The translations under genes were made by a program, and so were the position numbers. 64,000 nt of DNA from Rhodocyclus tenuis (GTDB lineage Bacteria; Pseudomonadota; Gammaproteobacteria; Burkholderiales; Rhodocyclaceae), in the NCBI RefSeq assembly GCF_014197755.1, contig NZ_JACIGE010000005.1:124001-188000 (forward strand), written 5' to 3'. This document shows, in pieces, positions 18,587 through 28,449 of this stretch (positions within the stretch are counted from its first letter, which is position 1; each line of letters starts with the position of its first letter). Below the pieces are notes generated by a model. It did not search any database and was not told where the DNA came from. It worked only from the letters and a program-made list of their open reading frames with translations.

Positions 18587-20583
18587 CGCGTGGTGAACAC
18601 CAGCAGGGCGAGCAGGGTGACGAAGCTGTAGAGCAGGTAGATGGCGATGCGCCCCTGCTGCAGCTTGCCGACGACGCGCGTGCCGAGATCGACCAGCCAG
18701 GCGAGCGGCAGGTAGAGCCAGTGCCACAGCGGGTCTTCGACGACGATGCGGTAATGCGGCTCCTTGTCGAACGGCGACGGATGCTCGCGCGTGATGCGGA
18801 AGAAGGGCGCGAACACCTGGCGGATCGGCTGGCCGAAACCCTCGGCGGTGTCCTGCGTGCGTCCGCTCAGGAGCGGAAAGCCGCAATCCCAGGCGTCGGC
18901 GCGGCGCAGCCGGCCGTGGAAGACGGTGCGCACGACGAGGAACAGTGCCAGCGTGAAGGCGAGCAGGCCGCCGAGGAAGATGGCGCCGCTGTAGCTCGCG
19001 CGCTCCTCGCTGATCGGCGCCAGCAGCAGCCAGTTGCCGCTCGCCGACACCTGCGCGAAACCGGCGCCGACGAGCAGCTGCGTCACCGGGTCGAGCGCGG
19101 CGATGACGAAGTTGGGCAGCACGCCGAGCAGCACGCAGCCGGTTGCCAGCCAGATCAGGCCGAGGCGTTCCATGCGCCCGGCGTCGTGCGCCTTGGCCAG
19201 ATGCTCTTCGCGCGGCTGGCCGAGAAAGACGACGCCGAAGAACTTGACCATGGCAAAGCCGGCCAGCGCGGCGATCAGTGCGATGGCGCCGGCGGCGACC
19301 GGCAGCAGCATGTTCAGGTAGCCGTGCGGCAGTTGCGGCGTGAACAGGAAGCTCTGCAGCAGCAGCCATTCGGAGACGAAGCCGTTGAGCGGCGGCAGCC
19401 CGGCCGAGGCGACGACGCCGAGCAGCGCCAGCCACGCCACCCATGGCATGCGGTGGATCAGCCCGCCGAGCCGGCCGAGATTGCGCTGGCCGGTGGCGTG
19501 CAACACCGAGCCGGTGGCGAGGAAGAGCAGGCTCTTGAAGAAGGCGTGGTTGAGGCAGTGGTAGAGCGCCGCAGTGAGCGCCAGCGCGGCGAGCAGCGGC
19601 ATCGAGTTGGCCGCGAACACCAGCGACAGGCCGATGCCGGCGAAGATCAGCCCGATGTTCTCGATCGACGAGTAGGCGAGCAGGCGCTTCATGTCGCTCT
19701 GCACCGTCGAGAAGACGACGCCGAACAGCGCCGTCGCCAGCCCCAGCCCGAGCAGCAGCGCGCCCCACCACCATTGCTGTTCGGGCAGCAGGTCGAAGGT
19801 GACGCGCAGCAGGCCGTAGATCGCGGTCTTGAGCATGACGCCGCTCATCATCGCCGACACCGGCGATGGCGCCGCCGGGTGCGCCTCGGGCAGCCAGACG
19901 TGCAGCGGCAGCAGGCCGGCCTTGGCGCCGAAACCGCCGAGCGCGAGCAGGAGGGCCGCCGACGCCAGCCAGCCCTCGGGCGCGTTGGTGCGGATGCCGT
20001 CGAAGGTGTAATCGCCGGTGCCGCCGGTCATCGCACCGAAGGAAAGCAGGATGCCGATGGCGCCGACGTGGGCGACGATCAGGTAGAGAAAGCCGGCGCG
20101 GCGGATCTCGGCGATGCGGTGATCCGAGGTGACGAGGAAGTACGAGGAGAGTGCCATCGACTCCCACGCCACCATGAAGAAATAGGCGTCGTCGGCGAGC
20201 AGCACGCCGCCCATGCTGGCGAGGAATAGGTGGTAGAGCAGGCACTGCAGGCCCGGCGTGCTGCCCTGGCCGCGGCGGAAGTAGCCGGCGGCGTAGATCG
20301 AGATGCCGGCGGCGACGGCGCCGAGCAGGAAGAGGAAGAAAGCCGAGAGCGCGTCTAGGCGCAGGTGGAAAGGCAGTCCGGGCAGGCCGAGCGGCAGCAT
20401 GGCCGTCTCGTTGCCGGTGAAGATGGCCGACAGCGCGGCGAGCGCGACGCTGATGCCGACCAGCGCGCCGAGCGGGAAGAGGATGCGCGCGACGAGGACG
20501 AATTGCCGCGAGAAGAAGGCGCCGATCAGCCCGATCGCCAGCCAGCTGGCGAGGCAGAGCAGGATCAGCGCGAGCGGCGACAT
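18583..20583 (-). CDS. HyfB-like (NuoL-type) antiporter membrane subunit
   Basis: 666 residues, NuoL/HyfB family, with about 16 hydrophobic segments. Key residues of the proton-transfer line are present: Glu in VAWESMALSSYFL, Lys in GGFGAKAGLLPLHVWLPEAH and a further Lys in MSGVMLKTAIYGLLR. It is the first gene of the six-subunit operon, starting 58 bases after metG on the same strand, so it may be read from the metG promoter. HyfD and the ferredoxin subunits HyfA and HyfH of the E. coli operon are absent. Confidence 0.92.
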   Translation of the reverse strand: MSPLALILLCLASWLAIGLIGAFFSRQFVLVARILFPLGALVGISVALAALSAIFTGNETAMLPLGLPGLPFHLRLDALSAFFLFLLGAVAAGISIYAAGYFRRGQGSTPGLQCLLYHLFLASMGGVLLADDAYFFMVAWESMALSSYFLVTSDHRIAEIRRAGFLYLIVAHVGAIGILLSFGAMTGGTGDYTFDGIRTNAPEGWLASAALLLALGGFGAKAGLLPLHVWLPEAHPAAPSPVSAMMSGVMLKTAIYGLLRVTFDLLPEQQWWWGALLLGLGLATALFGVVFSTVQSDMKRLLAYSSIENIGLIFAGIGLSLVFAANSMPLLAALALTAALYHCLNHAFFKSLLFLATGSVLHATGQRNLGRLGGLIHRMPWVAWLALLGVVASAGLPPLNGFVSEWLLLQSFLFTPQLPHGYLNMLLPVAAGAIALIAALAGFAMVKFFGVVFLGQPREEHLAKAHDAGRMERLGLIWLATGCVLLGVLPNFVIAALDPVTQLLVGAGFAQVSASGNWLLLAPISEERASYSGAIFLGGLLAFTLALFLVVRTVFHGRLRRADAWDCGFPLLSGRTQDTAEGFGQPIRQVFAPFFRITREHPSPFDKEPHYRIVVEDPLWHWLYLPLAWLVDLGTRVVGKLQQGRIAIYLLYSFVTLLALLVFTTR

Positions 20584-20641
20584 CGGGCGGGCGCCGCTCG
20601 CCTAGCTGCGGTGCGGGGGATTCATTGTCATCCCCCGTCGC

Positions 20642-22768
20642 TTACTTGACGCGCATGCCCGGCTGCGCACCATCGTCGGGCGCGAGCAGGAAGATGCCCG
20701 GCGTGTTGCCGTCCGGGTCGGACGCGGCCAGCACCATGCCTTCGGAGAGGCCGAAGCGCATCTTGCGCGGCGCCAGGTTGGCGACCATCACCGTCAGCCG
20801 GCCGACCAGTTGCGCCGGGTCGTAGGCCGACTTGATGCCGGCGAAGACCTGACGCGTGCCGAGCGGGCCGAGGTCGAGCGACAGACGGACCAGCTTGTCG
20901 GCGCCTTCGACCGGGCCGGCGTCGGCGATGCGCGCGATGCGCAGGTCGACCTTCATGAAGTCGTCGATGGCGATGGTCGGCGTGGCGGCCGGGGCTTCGC
21001 TGGCGGGAGTGGTGGCAGGCGCGGCGGTGGTGGCAGATGCAGGTGCGGTCACGGTGGCTTTCTTTTCGGGTTTGGCGGCAGGCGCGTCGCTGGCGGGCGC
21101 CAGCGTTTCGCGGTTGGCGGCGACGAGCGCGTCGATCTGCTTCTTGTCGACGCGCGTCATCAGGTGCTGGTAGGGCTTGATTTCATGGCCGGCGGCGAGC
21201 GGCTGGCCGACGTCGCTCCAGGCGAAGGGCGCGACATTGAGGAAGTCCTCGACCTTGGCGGCGAGTGCCGGCAGCACGGGCTTCAACAGGATGGTGAGCT
21301 GGCGGAAGAGGTTCACCGCGTTGCTGCAGGCGGCGTGCAACTCGCCTTCGCGCTCGGGCTGTTTGGCGAGTTCCCAGGGCTTGACGCTGTCGACGTACTG
21401 GTTGGCGGCGTCGGTGAGCGCCATGATCTCGCGCAGCGCCTTGCCGAATTCGCGGGCTTCGTAAAGCTCGGCGATGGCCGGCGCGCGTTCGGCGAGCGCG
21501 CGCCACGCGGCGAGCGTTTCGTCACAAGGCGCGAGGCGGCCGCCGAAGCGCTTGGCGATGAAGCCGGCCGAGCGGCTGGCGATGTTCACGAACTTGCCGA
21601 CCAGATCGGAATTGACGCGCGCGACGAAGTCGTCGAGGTTGAGGTCGATGTCTTCGAGCGAGGCCGACAGCTTGGCGGCGTAGTAATAGCGCAGCCATTC
21701 CGGGTCGAGCTTCTGCGCGATATAACTTTCGGCGGTGATGAAGGTGCCGCGCGACTTCGACATCTTGGACCCATCGACGGTGAGGAAGCCGTGCGCGAAC
21801 ACCGAGGTCGGCGTGCGGAAACCTGCGTGCTTCAGTTCCGCCGGCCAGAACAGCGCGTGGAAGTAGAGGATGTCCTTGCCGATGAAGTGGTAGAGCTCGG
21901 CGGTTGAATCGGGCTTCCAGAAGGCGTCGAAGTCGATGCCGCGCTTGTTGCAGAGGTTCCTGAACGAGCCCATGTAGCCGATCGGCGCGTCGAGCCAGAC
22001 GTAGAAGTACTTGCCCGGCGCGTCGGGAATCTCGAAGCCGAAGTACGGCGCGTCGCGCGAGATGTCCCAGTCGGTGAGGCGGTTGTCGCCGGGTTCGCCG
22101 AGCCATTCGCGCAGCTTGTTGGCGGCTTCCGGCTGCAGGCGCGCCTCGTTCTGCGTCCACTGGCGCAGGAAGTCCTGGCAGCGCGGGTCGGAGAGGCGGA
22201 AGAAGTAGTGTTCGGATTCGCGCAGTTCGGGCGTCGCGCCGGAGATCGCCGAGTACGGGTTTTTCAGCTCGTTCGGCGTGTAGGCGGCGCCGCAGGCTTC
22301 GCAGTTGTCGCCGTACTGGTCCTTGGCGTCGCACTTCGGGCATTCGCCCTTGATGAAGCGGTCGGGCAGGAAGATCGACTTCACCGGGTCGAAGAACTGC
22401 TCGATGGTGCGCGCGGCGATCAGGCTGTTGGCCTTCAGCCGCGCGTAGATCTCGCCGGCGAAGGCGCGCGTCTCGGCCGAGTGCGTCGTGTGGTAATTGT
22501 CGAAGCCGACGTGGAAGCCGGCGAAGTCGCGCATATGCTCGCCGCGTACGCGTTCGACCAATGCTTCCGGCGCGATGCCTTCCTTCTCGGCGCGCAGCAT
22601 CACCGGCGTGCCGTGCGTGTCGTCGGCACAGACGTACCAGCATTCGTGTCCGCGCATCTTCTGGAAGCGTACCCAGACGTCGGTCTGGATGTATTCGACG
22701 AGGTGGCCCAGGTGGATGGCGCCGTTGGCGTAGGGCAGGGCGGAGGTGACGAGAATCTGGCGGGTCAT
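20642..22768 (-). CDS. metG: Methionyl-tRNA synthetase
   Basis: 708 residues. It charges initiator and elongator tRNA-Met. The HIGH-like motif is in [10 protein letters not shown] (near residue 15), the zinc knuckle is [18 protein letters not shown] (about 150) and KMSKS starts at K335. A C-terminal EMAP-type tRNA-binding domain ([19 protein letters not shown] onward) follows an Ala/Thr/Pro-rich linker. The start at 22768 gives [16 protein letters not shown]; the frame continues further upstream without family support. Confidence 0.97.
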   Translation of the reverse strand: MTRQILVTSALPYANGAIHLGHLVEYIQTDVWVRFQKMRGHECWYVCADDTHGTPVMLRAEKEGIAPEALVERVRGEHMRDFAGFHVGFDNYHTTHSAETRAFAGEIYARLKANSLIAARTIEQFFDPVKSIFLPDRFIKGECPKCDAKDQYGDNCEACGAAYTPNELKNPYSAISGATPELRESEHYFFRLSDPRCQDFLRQWTQNEARLQPEAANKLREWLGEPGDNRLTDWDISRDAPYFGFEIPDAPGKYFYVWLDAPIGYMGSFRNLCNKRGIDFDAFWKPDSTAELYHFIGKDILYFHALFWPAELKHAGFRTPTSVFAHGFLTVDGSKMSKSRGTFITAESYIAQKLDPEWLRYYYAAKLSASLEDIDLNLDDFVARVNSDLVGKFVNIASRSAGFIAKRFGGRLAPCDETLAAWRALAERAPAIAELYEAREFGKALREIMALTDAANQYVDSVKPWELAKQPEREGELHAACSNAVNLFRQLTILLKPVLPALAAKVEDFLNVAPFAWSDVGQPLAAGHEIKPYQHLMTRVDKKQIDALVAANRETLAPASDAPAAKPEKKATVTAPASATTAAPATTPASEAPAATPTIAIDDFMKVDLRIARIADAGPVEGADKLVRLSLDLGPLGTRQVFAGIKSAYDPAQLVGRLTVMVANLAPRKMRFGLSEGMVLAASDPDGNTPGIFLLAPDDGAQPGMRVK

Positions 22769-23248
22769 GGGGCGGCCGGGCTGGAGTGTTGACAGATGCG
22801 TGGCAGGTGCGTGGGCAGATGCCTTGGCAGGTGCAATGACAATTGCGGCAGGATGGGCGGTGAGGCGTCGCTGCCGCAAGCGTCGCGAAGGGGTCATTCT
22901 AACAAACTGGCGGGCGCGACGCCGCCGCGCCATCGCCCGGGCATGCGCCGCTCATGCACGTCGTATGTGAGCGTTTTCTTCTTTGTCACTATGGGCTTGC
23001 GGGCTTTTCTTCAAGCGTCTTCGCTTTTGTTGACCGCGTGCCACCGGCTACCTATGATCGCGCCGGTGAACTCATTTCGCACTATTACATTCGTTATACG
23101 ACGTGCACGGATTCTGTGCCGGGATCGTCCGGCAATAGGGAGCAGTCTCGATGTGCACACAGCCGGCTGATTTCCTGCGCACGGCGAATTGCCTCTGTTC
23201 CGGCCGCTGCCGGTGGCCGCGTCGGCTGGCGCGGCTGAGGGGGGCCGG
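22769..23248. other. 480-base divergent intergenic region between metG and the c-di-GMP gene
   Basis: The stretch lies between divergent genes and must hold both promoters. A TTGACA is visible at about 22789 on the plus strand, next to loosely repeated GGCAGGTGC / GGCAGATGC units (22794-22833). An AT-richer patch near 23060-23100 (CGTTATACGAC) could hold the promoter of the downstream gene. I see no RNA gene and no coding frame with protein-like composition. Confidence 0.35.
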
Positions 23249-26200
23249 GTGAAAGTTCGCCGACCGCTCTCCCTGCAAAGCCGCATCCTGCTGGCAGCGG
23301 CGGCGGTGGTCATCGCCGGGCTGGAGGTGCTGGCGCTGCTGCTGATCTCGCCGCTGCAGCGCGATTTCGAGAAGCTGGCGGCCGAGCGCCTCGAAGGCAG
23401 TGCGTCCTTCGCTGCCGCCGATCTCGACAGCAATCTTGCTCTGCATCTGGAAACGCTGAAGCGCGTCGCGGCGTCGATTCCGCCGGCGATCATCGGCAAC
23501 CCCGCTGCCGTCCAGCGTCAGCTTGAATTCCAGGCGGCGCTGCCGCAGCTCTTTCCGGCCAGCGTCGTCGTCGTCGATCACGACGGCATCTCGATCGCGG
23601 CTTTCCCGCACCTGCCGGGCAGCGTCGGCGTCTCGCTCGCCGATCGCGACTACTTCCGTGCCGTCATGGCCGCCGGCGAACCGCTGATTGGCCGGCCGCT
23701 GATCGATCCGGTAACGCAGCAGCCGGTGCTGCCCTTTGCCGTTCCTTTCCCCGGTGCCGATGGCCGGCCGGCCGGCGCGCTGGTCGGCATATTGCCGATC
23801 ACGGCGAATACGATGTTCGGCAGTTTCGACGCGCTGCGTCCGGGCCGCGGCGGGCATTTCGTCGTCGTTTCCCGCGACGCCGAACTGATCGTTGCGGCGA
23901 CCGACAGCGAACATCTGCTGCAGCCGCTGCCGAAGGCCGGCAGCAACGAACTGTTCGACCGGCGCCTGCGCGAGCGTCGCGAGGAGACCGGTGTCGGGCC
24001 CGGGCCGCACGGCGGGAATTGTCTGAGCGCCAGCCGCAACCTGAAGAACGTCGACTGGTTCGTCGTCGCCGGGCAGCCCACCGACGAGGCCTTCGCGCCG
24101 ATCCGCAACCAGATCGCGTACATCTGGCCGGCGACCATCCTGATGACGATCCTGATCATTCTCGTCATCGGGCTCGTTGTCAGCCGGCAGCTCATTCCGT
24201 TGTTCGCGGCGCGTACGGCCATGCGCCGCATGACCGAAGGCGAAATGCCGCTGGCGCCCTTGCCGATCGAACGCAAGGACGAGATCGGCCAGCTGCTGGC
24301 AAGTTTCAATACGCTGATCGGCGAGCGCCAGCGTTTCGAGGACGAGTTGCGCCAGCGTGGCCTCTACCTCGCCGCCGTGCTCGACAATTTCCCTTTCCTC
24401 GTCTGGTTGAAGGATCGTGACGGTCGCTTTCTTGCCGTCAATGTGCCTTTCGCCCGCGCTGCCGGGCTTTCTCCCGAGGAAATGGTCGGCAAGAACGATT
24501 TCGACGTCTGGCCGCGCGAACTCGCCGAGCGTTACCGCGCCGACGATGAGGCGGTGCTGACAAAAGGTGTCGTCAAGAATATCGAGGAGCCGATCGAGCG
24601 CGACGGCGGGCGGCAGTGGATCGAGACCTACAAATCGCCGGTGACGCTCGACGGAGAGGTGATCGGTTCGGTCGGCTTCGCGCGCGACATCACCGACCGC
24701 CGTCAGGCCATCGAACAGCTGCGGCTGGCGGCACGGGTGTTCGACAACAGCGTCGAGGGCATCGTCGTCACCGACGCCGCCGGCCGCATCCAGACGGTGA
24801 ACCGGGCGTTTTGCGAGCTCACCGGCTACTCGCCCGAGGAGTGCATCGGTCAGCGTCCCAGCATGCTGCAGTCGGGCGTGCAGGACGATGTTTTCTATCG
24901 CGACTTCTGGCAGCGCCTGCTCGAAAGCGGGCGCTGGCAGGGCGAACTGTGGAATCGGCGCAAGAGCGGCGAAATCTATCCCGAGTGGCTGTCGGTGTCG
25001 GCGGTCAGCGATGGCGATGGCGTCGTCACGCACTATGTCGGCATCTTCACCGACCTCTCGGAACGCAAGACCGCCGAGCAGAAAATCGAATTCCTTTCGC
25101 ACTACGACACACTCACCGAGCTGCCCAATCGCCTGCTCGCCGACGACCGCCTGCGCCAGGCGATGGCGCACGCCGAGCGTACGCAGCGCAAGGTGGCTTT
25201 GCTGCTGCTCGATCTCGACCATTTCAAGACGATCAACGATTCGCTCGGCCACGAGGTCGCCGATGCGATCCTGCGCGGTGTTGCACGCACGCTGTGCGAC
25301 TGCGTGCGCGATACGGATACCGTCTGCCGTCAGGGCGGCGACGTCTTTCTGGCGATCCTCACCGACATCGGCGACAACGACGCCATTTCGCGCTTCGCCG
25401 AAAAGATCCTCGAACGCACGGCGCAGCCGATGCTGATCGCCGGCAACGAACTGGTGGCCTCGCTCTCGATCGGCGTTGCCGTCTACCCCGACGATGGCCG
25501 CAACTTCCATACGCTGCTGACCAAGGCTGAGGCGGCGATGCGCCGCGTCAAGGAAAGCGGACGTGGTGCCTGCCGTTTCTTCGACGAGACGATGAACTCC
25601 GACGCGCTCGATCATCTGCAACTGCGCAACGGTCTGCGTCGGGCGCTCGATCGCGGCGGTTTCGTGCTGCACTACCAGCCGCAGATCGATCTGACGAGCG
25701 GCGCCGTCAGTGGCGTCGAGGCGCTGCTGCGCTGGCGCGCCGACGATGGCGCGCTGATTCCGCCGGCCCGCTTCATCCCGGTTGCCGAGGAAAGCGGGCT
25801 GATCGTGCCGATCGGCGACTGGGTGCTGCGCGAAGCCTGCCGGCAGGCAATGCTCTGGCAACAGGCGGGACTGCCGCCGCTGATGATGGCGGTCAACCTG
25901 TCGGCGGTGCAGTTCCGCCGCGGCGATCTGCTGCAGACGGTGATCATCGCGCTGACCGAATCGGGCTTGCCGGCCAGTTGCCTTGAGCTCGAACTGACCG
26001 AGTCGCTGCTGATCGCCGACAACGAAAACGTGCTCGCGGTGCTGCGCGCGCTCAAGCAGCTTGGCGTCAAGCTGTCGATCGACGACTTCGGCACCGGCTA
26101 TTCGAGCCTCGCCTACCTGAAACGCTTTGCCGTCGACCAGTTGAAGATCGACCGTTCCTTCGTGCGTGACCTGCGCAGCGACCCGGAAGACGCCGCCATC

Positions 26201-26404
26201 GTCCGCGCCATCGCGCAGATGGGACGCAGCCTCGGCCTGCGCACGCTGGCCGAGGGCGTCGAGGATTCGGTGACGGCCAGCCTGCTGTGCACTTGCCAGT
26301 GCGATGCGGCGCAAGGCTATTACTTCGCCCGGCCGCTGCCGCCCGAGGAGTTCGTCAGCTTTTTCAGGGCTCGCCAGGAATCGTCGCCGGAAGAACTGGA
26401 GTAA
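23249..26404 (+). CDS. Membrane Cache/PAS/PAS/GGDEF/EAL protein, likely c-di-GMP phosphodiesterase
   Basis: About 1051 residues from the GTG at 23249, behind GAGGGGGG; a TTG at 23189 would add 20 residues. Order: helix (about 11-33), periplasmic Cache-like sensor, second helix (about 290-312), HAMP, two PAS domains, GGDEF, EAL. The GGDEF signature is degenerate (G696 G697 D698 V699 F700), so cyclase activity is unlikely. The EAL domain keeps its set: E824 in EALLRW, VNLSAVQF, ELELTES, SIDDFGTGYSS, K in QLKIDRSF, E in AEGVED and Q in CDAAQGYYFARPL. A c-di-GMP-hydrolysing sensor is expected, with the GGDEF perhaps regulatory. It is probably monocistronic. Confidence 0.92.
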   Translation: MKVRRPLSLQSRILLAAAAVVIAGLEVLALLLISPLQRDFEKLAAERLEGSASFAAADLDSNLALHLETLKRVAASIPPAIIGNPAAVQRQLEFQAALPQLFPASVVVVDHDGISIAAFPHLPGSVGVSLADRDYFRAVMAAGEPLIGRPLIDPVTQQPVLPFAVPFPGADGRPAGALVGILPITANTMFGSFDALRPGRGGHFVVVSRDAELIVAATDSEHLLQPLPKAGSNELFDRRLRERREETGVGPGPHGGNCLSASRNLKNVDWFVVAGQPTDEAFAPIRNQIAYIWPATILMTILIILVIGLVVSRQLIPLFAARTAMRRMTEGEMPLAPLPIERKDEIGQLLASFNTLIGERQRFEDELRQRGLYLAAVLDNFPFLVWLKDRDGRFLAVNVPFARAAGLSPEEMVGKNDFDVWPRELAERYRADDEAVLTKGVVKNIEEPIERDGGRQWIETYKSPVTLDGEVIGSVGFARDITDRRQAIEQLRLAARVFDNSVEGIVVTDAAGRIQTVNRAFCELTGYSPEECIGQRPSMLQSGVQDDVFYRDFWQRLLESGRWQGELWNRRKSGEIYPEWLSVSAVSDGDGVVTHYVGIFTDLSERKTAEQKIEFLSHYDTLTELPNRLLADDRLRQAMAHAERTQRKVALLLLDLDHFKTINDSLGHEVADAILRGVARTLCDCVRDTDTVCRQGGDVFLAILTDIGDNDAISRFAEKILERTAQPMLIAGNELVASLSIGVAVYPDDGRNFHTLLTKAEAAMRRVKESGRGACRFFDETMNSDALDHLQLRNGLRRALDRGGFVLHYQPQIDLTSGAVSGVEALLRWRADDGALIPPARFIPVAEESGLIVPIGDWVLREACRQAMLWQQAGLPPLMMAVNLSAVQFRRGDLLQTVIIALTESGLPASCLELELTESLLIADNENVLAVLRALKQLGVKLSIDDFGTGYSSLAYLKRFAVDQLKIDRSFVRDLRSDPEDAAIVRAIAQMGRSLGLRTLAEGVEDSVTASLLCTCQCDAAQGYYFARPLPPEEFVSFFRARQESSPEELE

Positions 26405-26408
26405 AATT

Positions 26409-26438
26409 CTCGGGTATTATTCTTCCGAATAACCCGAG
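26409..26438 (+). promoter_or_regulatory. Hairpin just upstream of the Mrp gene
   Basis: CTCGGGT pairs with ACCCGAG and TATTC with GAATA around a TTCC loop, with a two-base bulge, giving a 12-pair stem. It starts 5 bases after the upstream stop, and its 3' arm runs into the ribosome site (GAGGAG) of the next gene. It could be a weak terminator or a translation-modulating leader. Confidence 0.35.
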
Positions 26439-26452
26439 AGGAGCGGCAATTC

Positions 26453-27556
26453 ATGACAGGCAATCCAGCCATTACCGCAGACGTCGTGCTCGCGGCGCTT
26501 GCCGGACTGATCGACCCCGATTTGCAGAAGGACTACGTCGCCGCCAAGGCCGCGAAAAACCTGCGCATCGACGGCGCTAGCGTCGCGCTCGACATCGAGT
26601 TGCCGTTCCCGGCGCAGTCGCGTCACGGCGCGATCCGCGCGGCAGTACGCGAGCGCATCGCCGCCATTGCCGGCGTCAGCGATGTCGAGATCGGCGTCAG
26701 CACGAAGATCATCGCCCATACCGTTCAGCATGGGCTGAAGCCGCTGCCGGGCGTCAAGAACATCGTCGCCGTCGCTTCGGGCAAGGGCGGCGTCGGCAAG
26801 AGCGCCACTGCCGTCAATCTGGCGCTGGCACTGGCCAGCGAGGGGGCGCGTGTCGGCCTGCTCGACGCCGACATCTACGGCCCGTCGCTGCCGCAGATGC
26901 TCGGTCTCGCCGGCAGCCAGCCAGAGAGTGTCGACGGCCAGTCGATGGAACCGCTGGAAGCCTTTGGCGTGCAGGTGATGTCGATCGGTTTCCTGATCGA
27001 GCCGGATGCGCCGATGGTCTGGCGCGGGCCGATGGTGACGCAGGCGCTCGACCAGTTGCTGCGGCAGACGCGCTGGCACGAGCTCGACTATCTGGTGGTC
27101 GACATGCCGCCGGGCACCGGCGACATCCAGCTGACGCTGGCGCAGAAATTCCCGGTCACCGGCGCAGTGATCGTCACCACGCCGCAGGATATCGCGCTGC
27201 TCGATGCGCGCAAGGGACTGAAGATGTTCGAGAAGGTCGGCATCCCGATCCTCGGTCTGGTCGAAAACATGAGCATCCATATCTGCTCCAACTGCGGTCA
27301 CGCCGAGCACATCTTCGGCGAAGGCGGCGGCGGACGCATGGCCGCCGATTTCGACGTCGAACTGCTCGGTTCGCTGCCGCTCGACCGCTCGATCCGCGAA
27401 CTGGCCGACGCCGGCCGGCCGACGGTGGTTGGTGCGCCGGATTCGAAGGCCGCGGCGATCTACTGCGAGATCGCGCGCCGCGTCGCGGTGAAGGTCGGCG
27501 AACGCGCCAAGGACATGAGTTCGCGCTTCCCCAACATCGTCGTGCAGAACACCTGA
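26453..27556 (+). CDS. apbC: Mrp/ApbC/NBP35-family iron-sulfur carrier ATPase
   Basis: 367 residues. The N-terminal DUF59/MIP18-like domain (about 1-90, DPDLQKDYV) precedes the P-loop ATPase with the deviant Walker A motif ASGKGGVGKSATAVN and LLDADIYGPSLPQML. The CxxC that binds the [4Fe-4S] cluster is in ICSNCGHAEHIFG. Family members assemble and transfer Fe-S clusters in the cytoplasm. The ATG at 26453 follows GAGAGGAGCGG. This is the normal long betaproteobacterial form. Confidence 0.95.
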   Translation: MTGNPAITADVVLAALAGLIDPDLQKDYVAAKAAKNLRIDGASVALDIELPFPAQSRHGAIRAAVRERIAAIAGVSDVEIGVSTKIIAHTVQHGLKPLPGVKNIVAVASGKGGVGKSATAVNLALALASEGARVGLLDADIYGPSLPQMLGLAGSQPESVDGQSMEPLEAFGVQVMSIGFLIEPDAPMVWRGPMVTQALDQLLRQTRWHELDYLVVDMPPGTGDIQLTLAQKFPVTGAVIVTTPQDIALLDARKGLKMFEKVGIPILGLVENMSIHICSNCGHAEHIFGEGGGGRMAADFDVELLGSLPLDRSIRELADAGRPTVVGAPDSKAAAIYCEIARRVAVKVGERAKDMSSRFPNIVVQNT

Positions 27557-27737
27557 GGACGCCGGGCGCGGTCGGGAATTTCCCCGCCGCGCCTGGCTTG
27601 CGCGCACCTCCGTTGCACGGCTGCCACGCCCGGCGGCGCCCGCCTGCCGGTCGCGTCGGCGTGCGGTCTTCAAGCTCGCACAATCGGCACGCAGACATCG
27701 TAGAATGTGCGCCTTTTCCGCCGACGGGTGACGAGCG

Positions 27738-28307
27738 ATGGCAATCAAGAACGACCGATGGATCCGCCGCATGGCCGAGCAGCACGGCATGATCGAGCCT
27801 TTCGAGCCGACCATGGTGCGCGAGGTGAATGGCGAGAAGATCGTTTCCTACGGCACTTCGAGCTACGGCTACGATATCCGCTGTGCCGACGAATTCCGCG
27901 TATTCACCAACATCAATTCGACCATCGTCGATCCGAAGCACTTCGATCCGCAATCCTTCGTCGAAGTCTCGGGCAAGGGCTACTGCGTCATTCCGCCGAA
28001 TTCGTTCGCGCTGGCGCGTACCGTCGAGTACTTCCGCATTCCGCGTCAGGTATTGACCATCTGCCTCGGCAAGAGCACCTATGCGCGCTGCGGCATCATC
28101 GTGAACGTGACGCCCTTCGAACCCGAGTGGGAAGGCTACGTGACGCTCGAGTTCTCCAATACGACGCCGCTGCCGGCGAAGATTTACGCTGGCGAGGGCT
28201 GCGCACAGGTACTGTTCTTCGAGTCCGACGAGGTCTGCGAAACCTCTTACAAGGACCGCGGCGGCAAGTACCAGGGCCAGGTCGGCGTCACCCTGCCGAA
28301 GATCTGA
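27738..28307 (+). CDS. dcd: dCTP deaminase
   Basis: 189 residues, usual length about 188. It deaminates dCTP to dUTP, feeding dTMP synthesis. Recognised segments are [32 protein letters not shown], the catalytic region [19 protein letters not shown] and the C-terminal [22 protein letters not shown] hexamer at 27701-27706 could be the -10. A short intergenic region follows before the decarboxylase gene. Confidence 0.97.
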   Translation: MAIKNDRWIRRMAEQHGMIEPFEPTMVREVNGEKIVSYGTSSYGYDIRCADEFRVFTNINSTIVDPKHFDPQSFVEVSGKGYCVIPPNSFALARTVEYFRIPRQVLTICLGKSTYARCGIIVNVTPFEPEWEGYVTLEFSNTTPLPAKIYAGEGCAQVLFFESDEVCETSYKDRGGKYQGQVGVTLPKI

Positions 28308-28409
28308 CGGACACGAACGCCGTCGCGCATCGCCGCTTTCCGCAGGGCCGTCCCAAGGCGGGCAGCGTAATACATCGAGTCCGCGCAACTCGCGGACGAA
28401 CAGTCATCA

Positions 28410-28430
28410 CCCCCTTCCTCGGGAAGGGGG
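28410..28430 (+). repeat. GC-rich hairpin upstream of the decarboxylase gene
   Basis: CCCCCTTC and GAAGGGGG form an 8-base stem around CTCGG. It sits 20 bases before the downstream ATG, with AGGGGGGTAGG between serving as ribosome site. It could be a dispersed C-rich repeat or a terminator lacking a T tract. Confidence 0.4.
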
Positions 28431-28449
28431 CAGGGGGGTAGGTACACCA

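Noticed and set aside
13040-20583. Active [NiFe] hydrogenase-4 or formate hydrogenlyase
   Set aside because: Neither CxxC nickel-binding pair exists in the large subunit, and there is no maturation gene nearby.
23072-26314. 1080-residue open frame on the minus strand opposite the GGDEF/EAL gene
   Set aside because: It is an antisense shadow; the plus strand shows intact Cache, PAS and EAL motifs.
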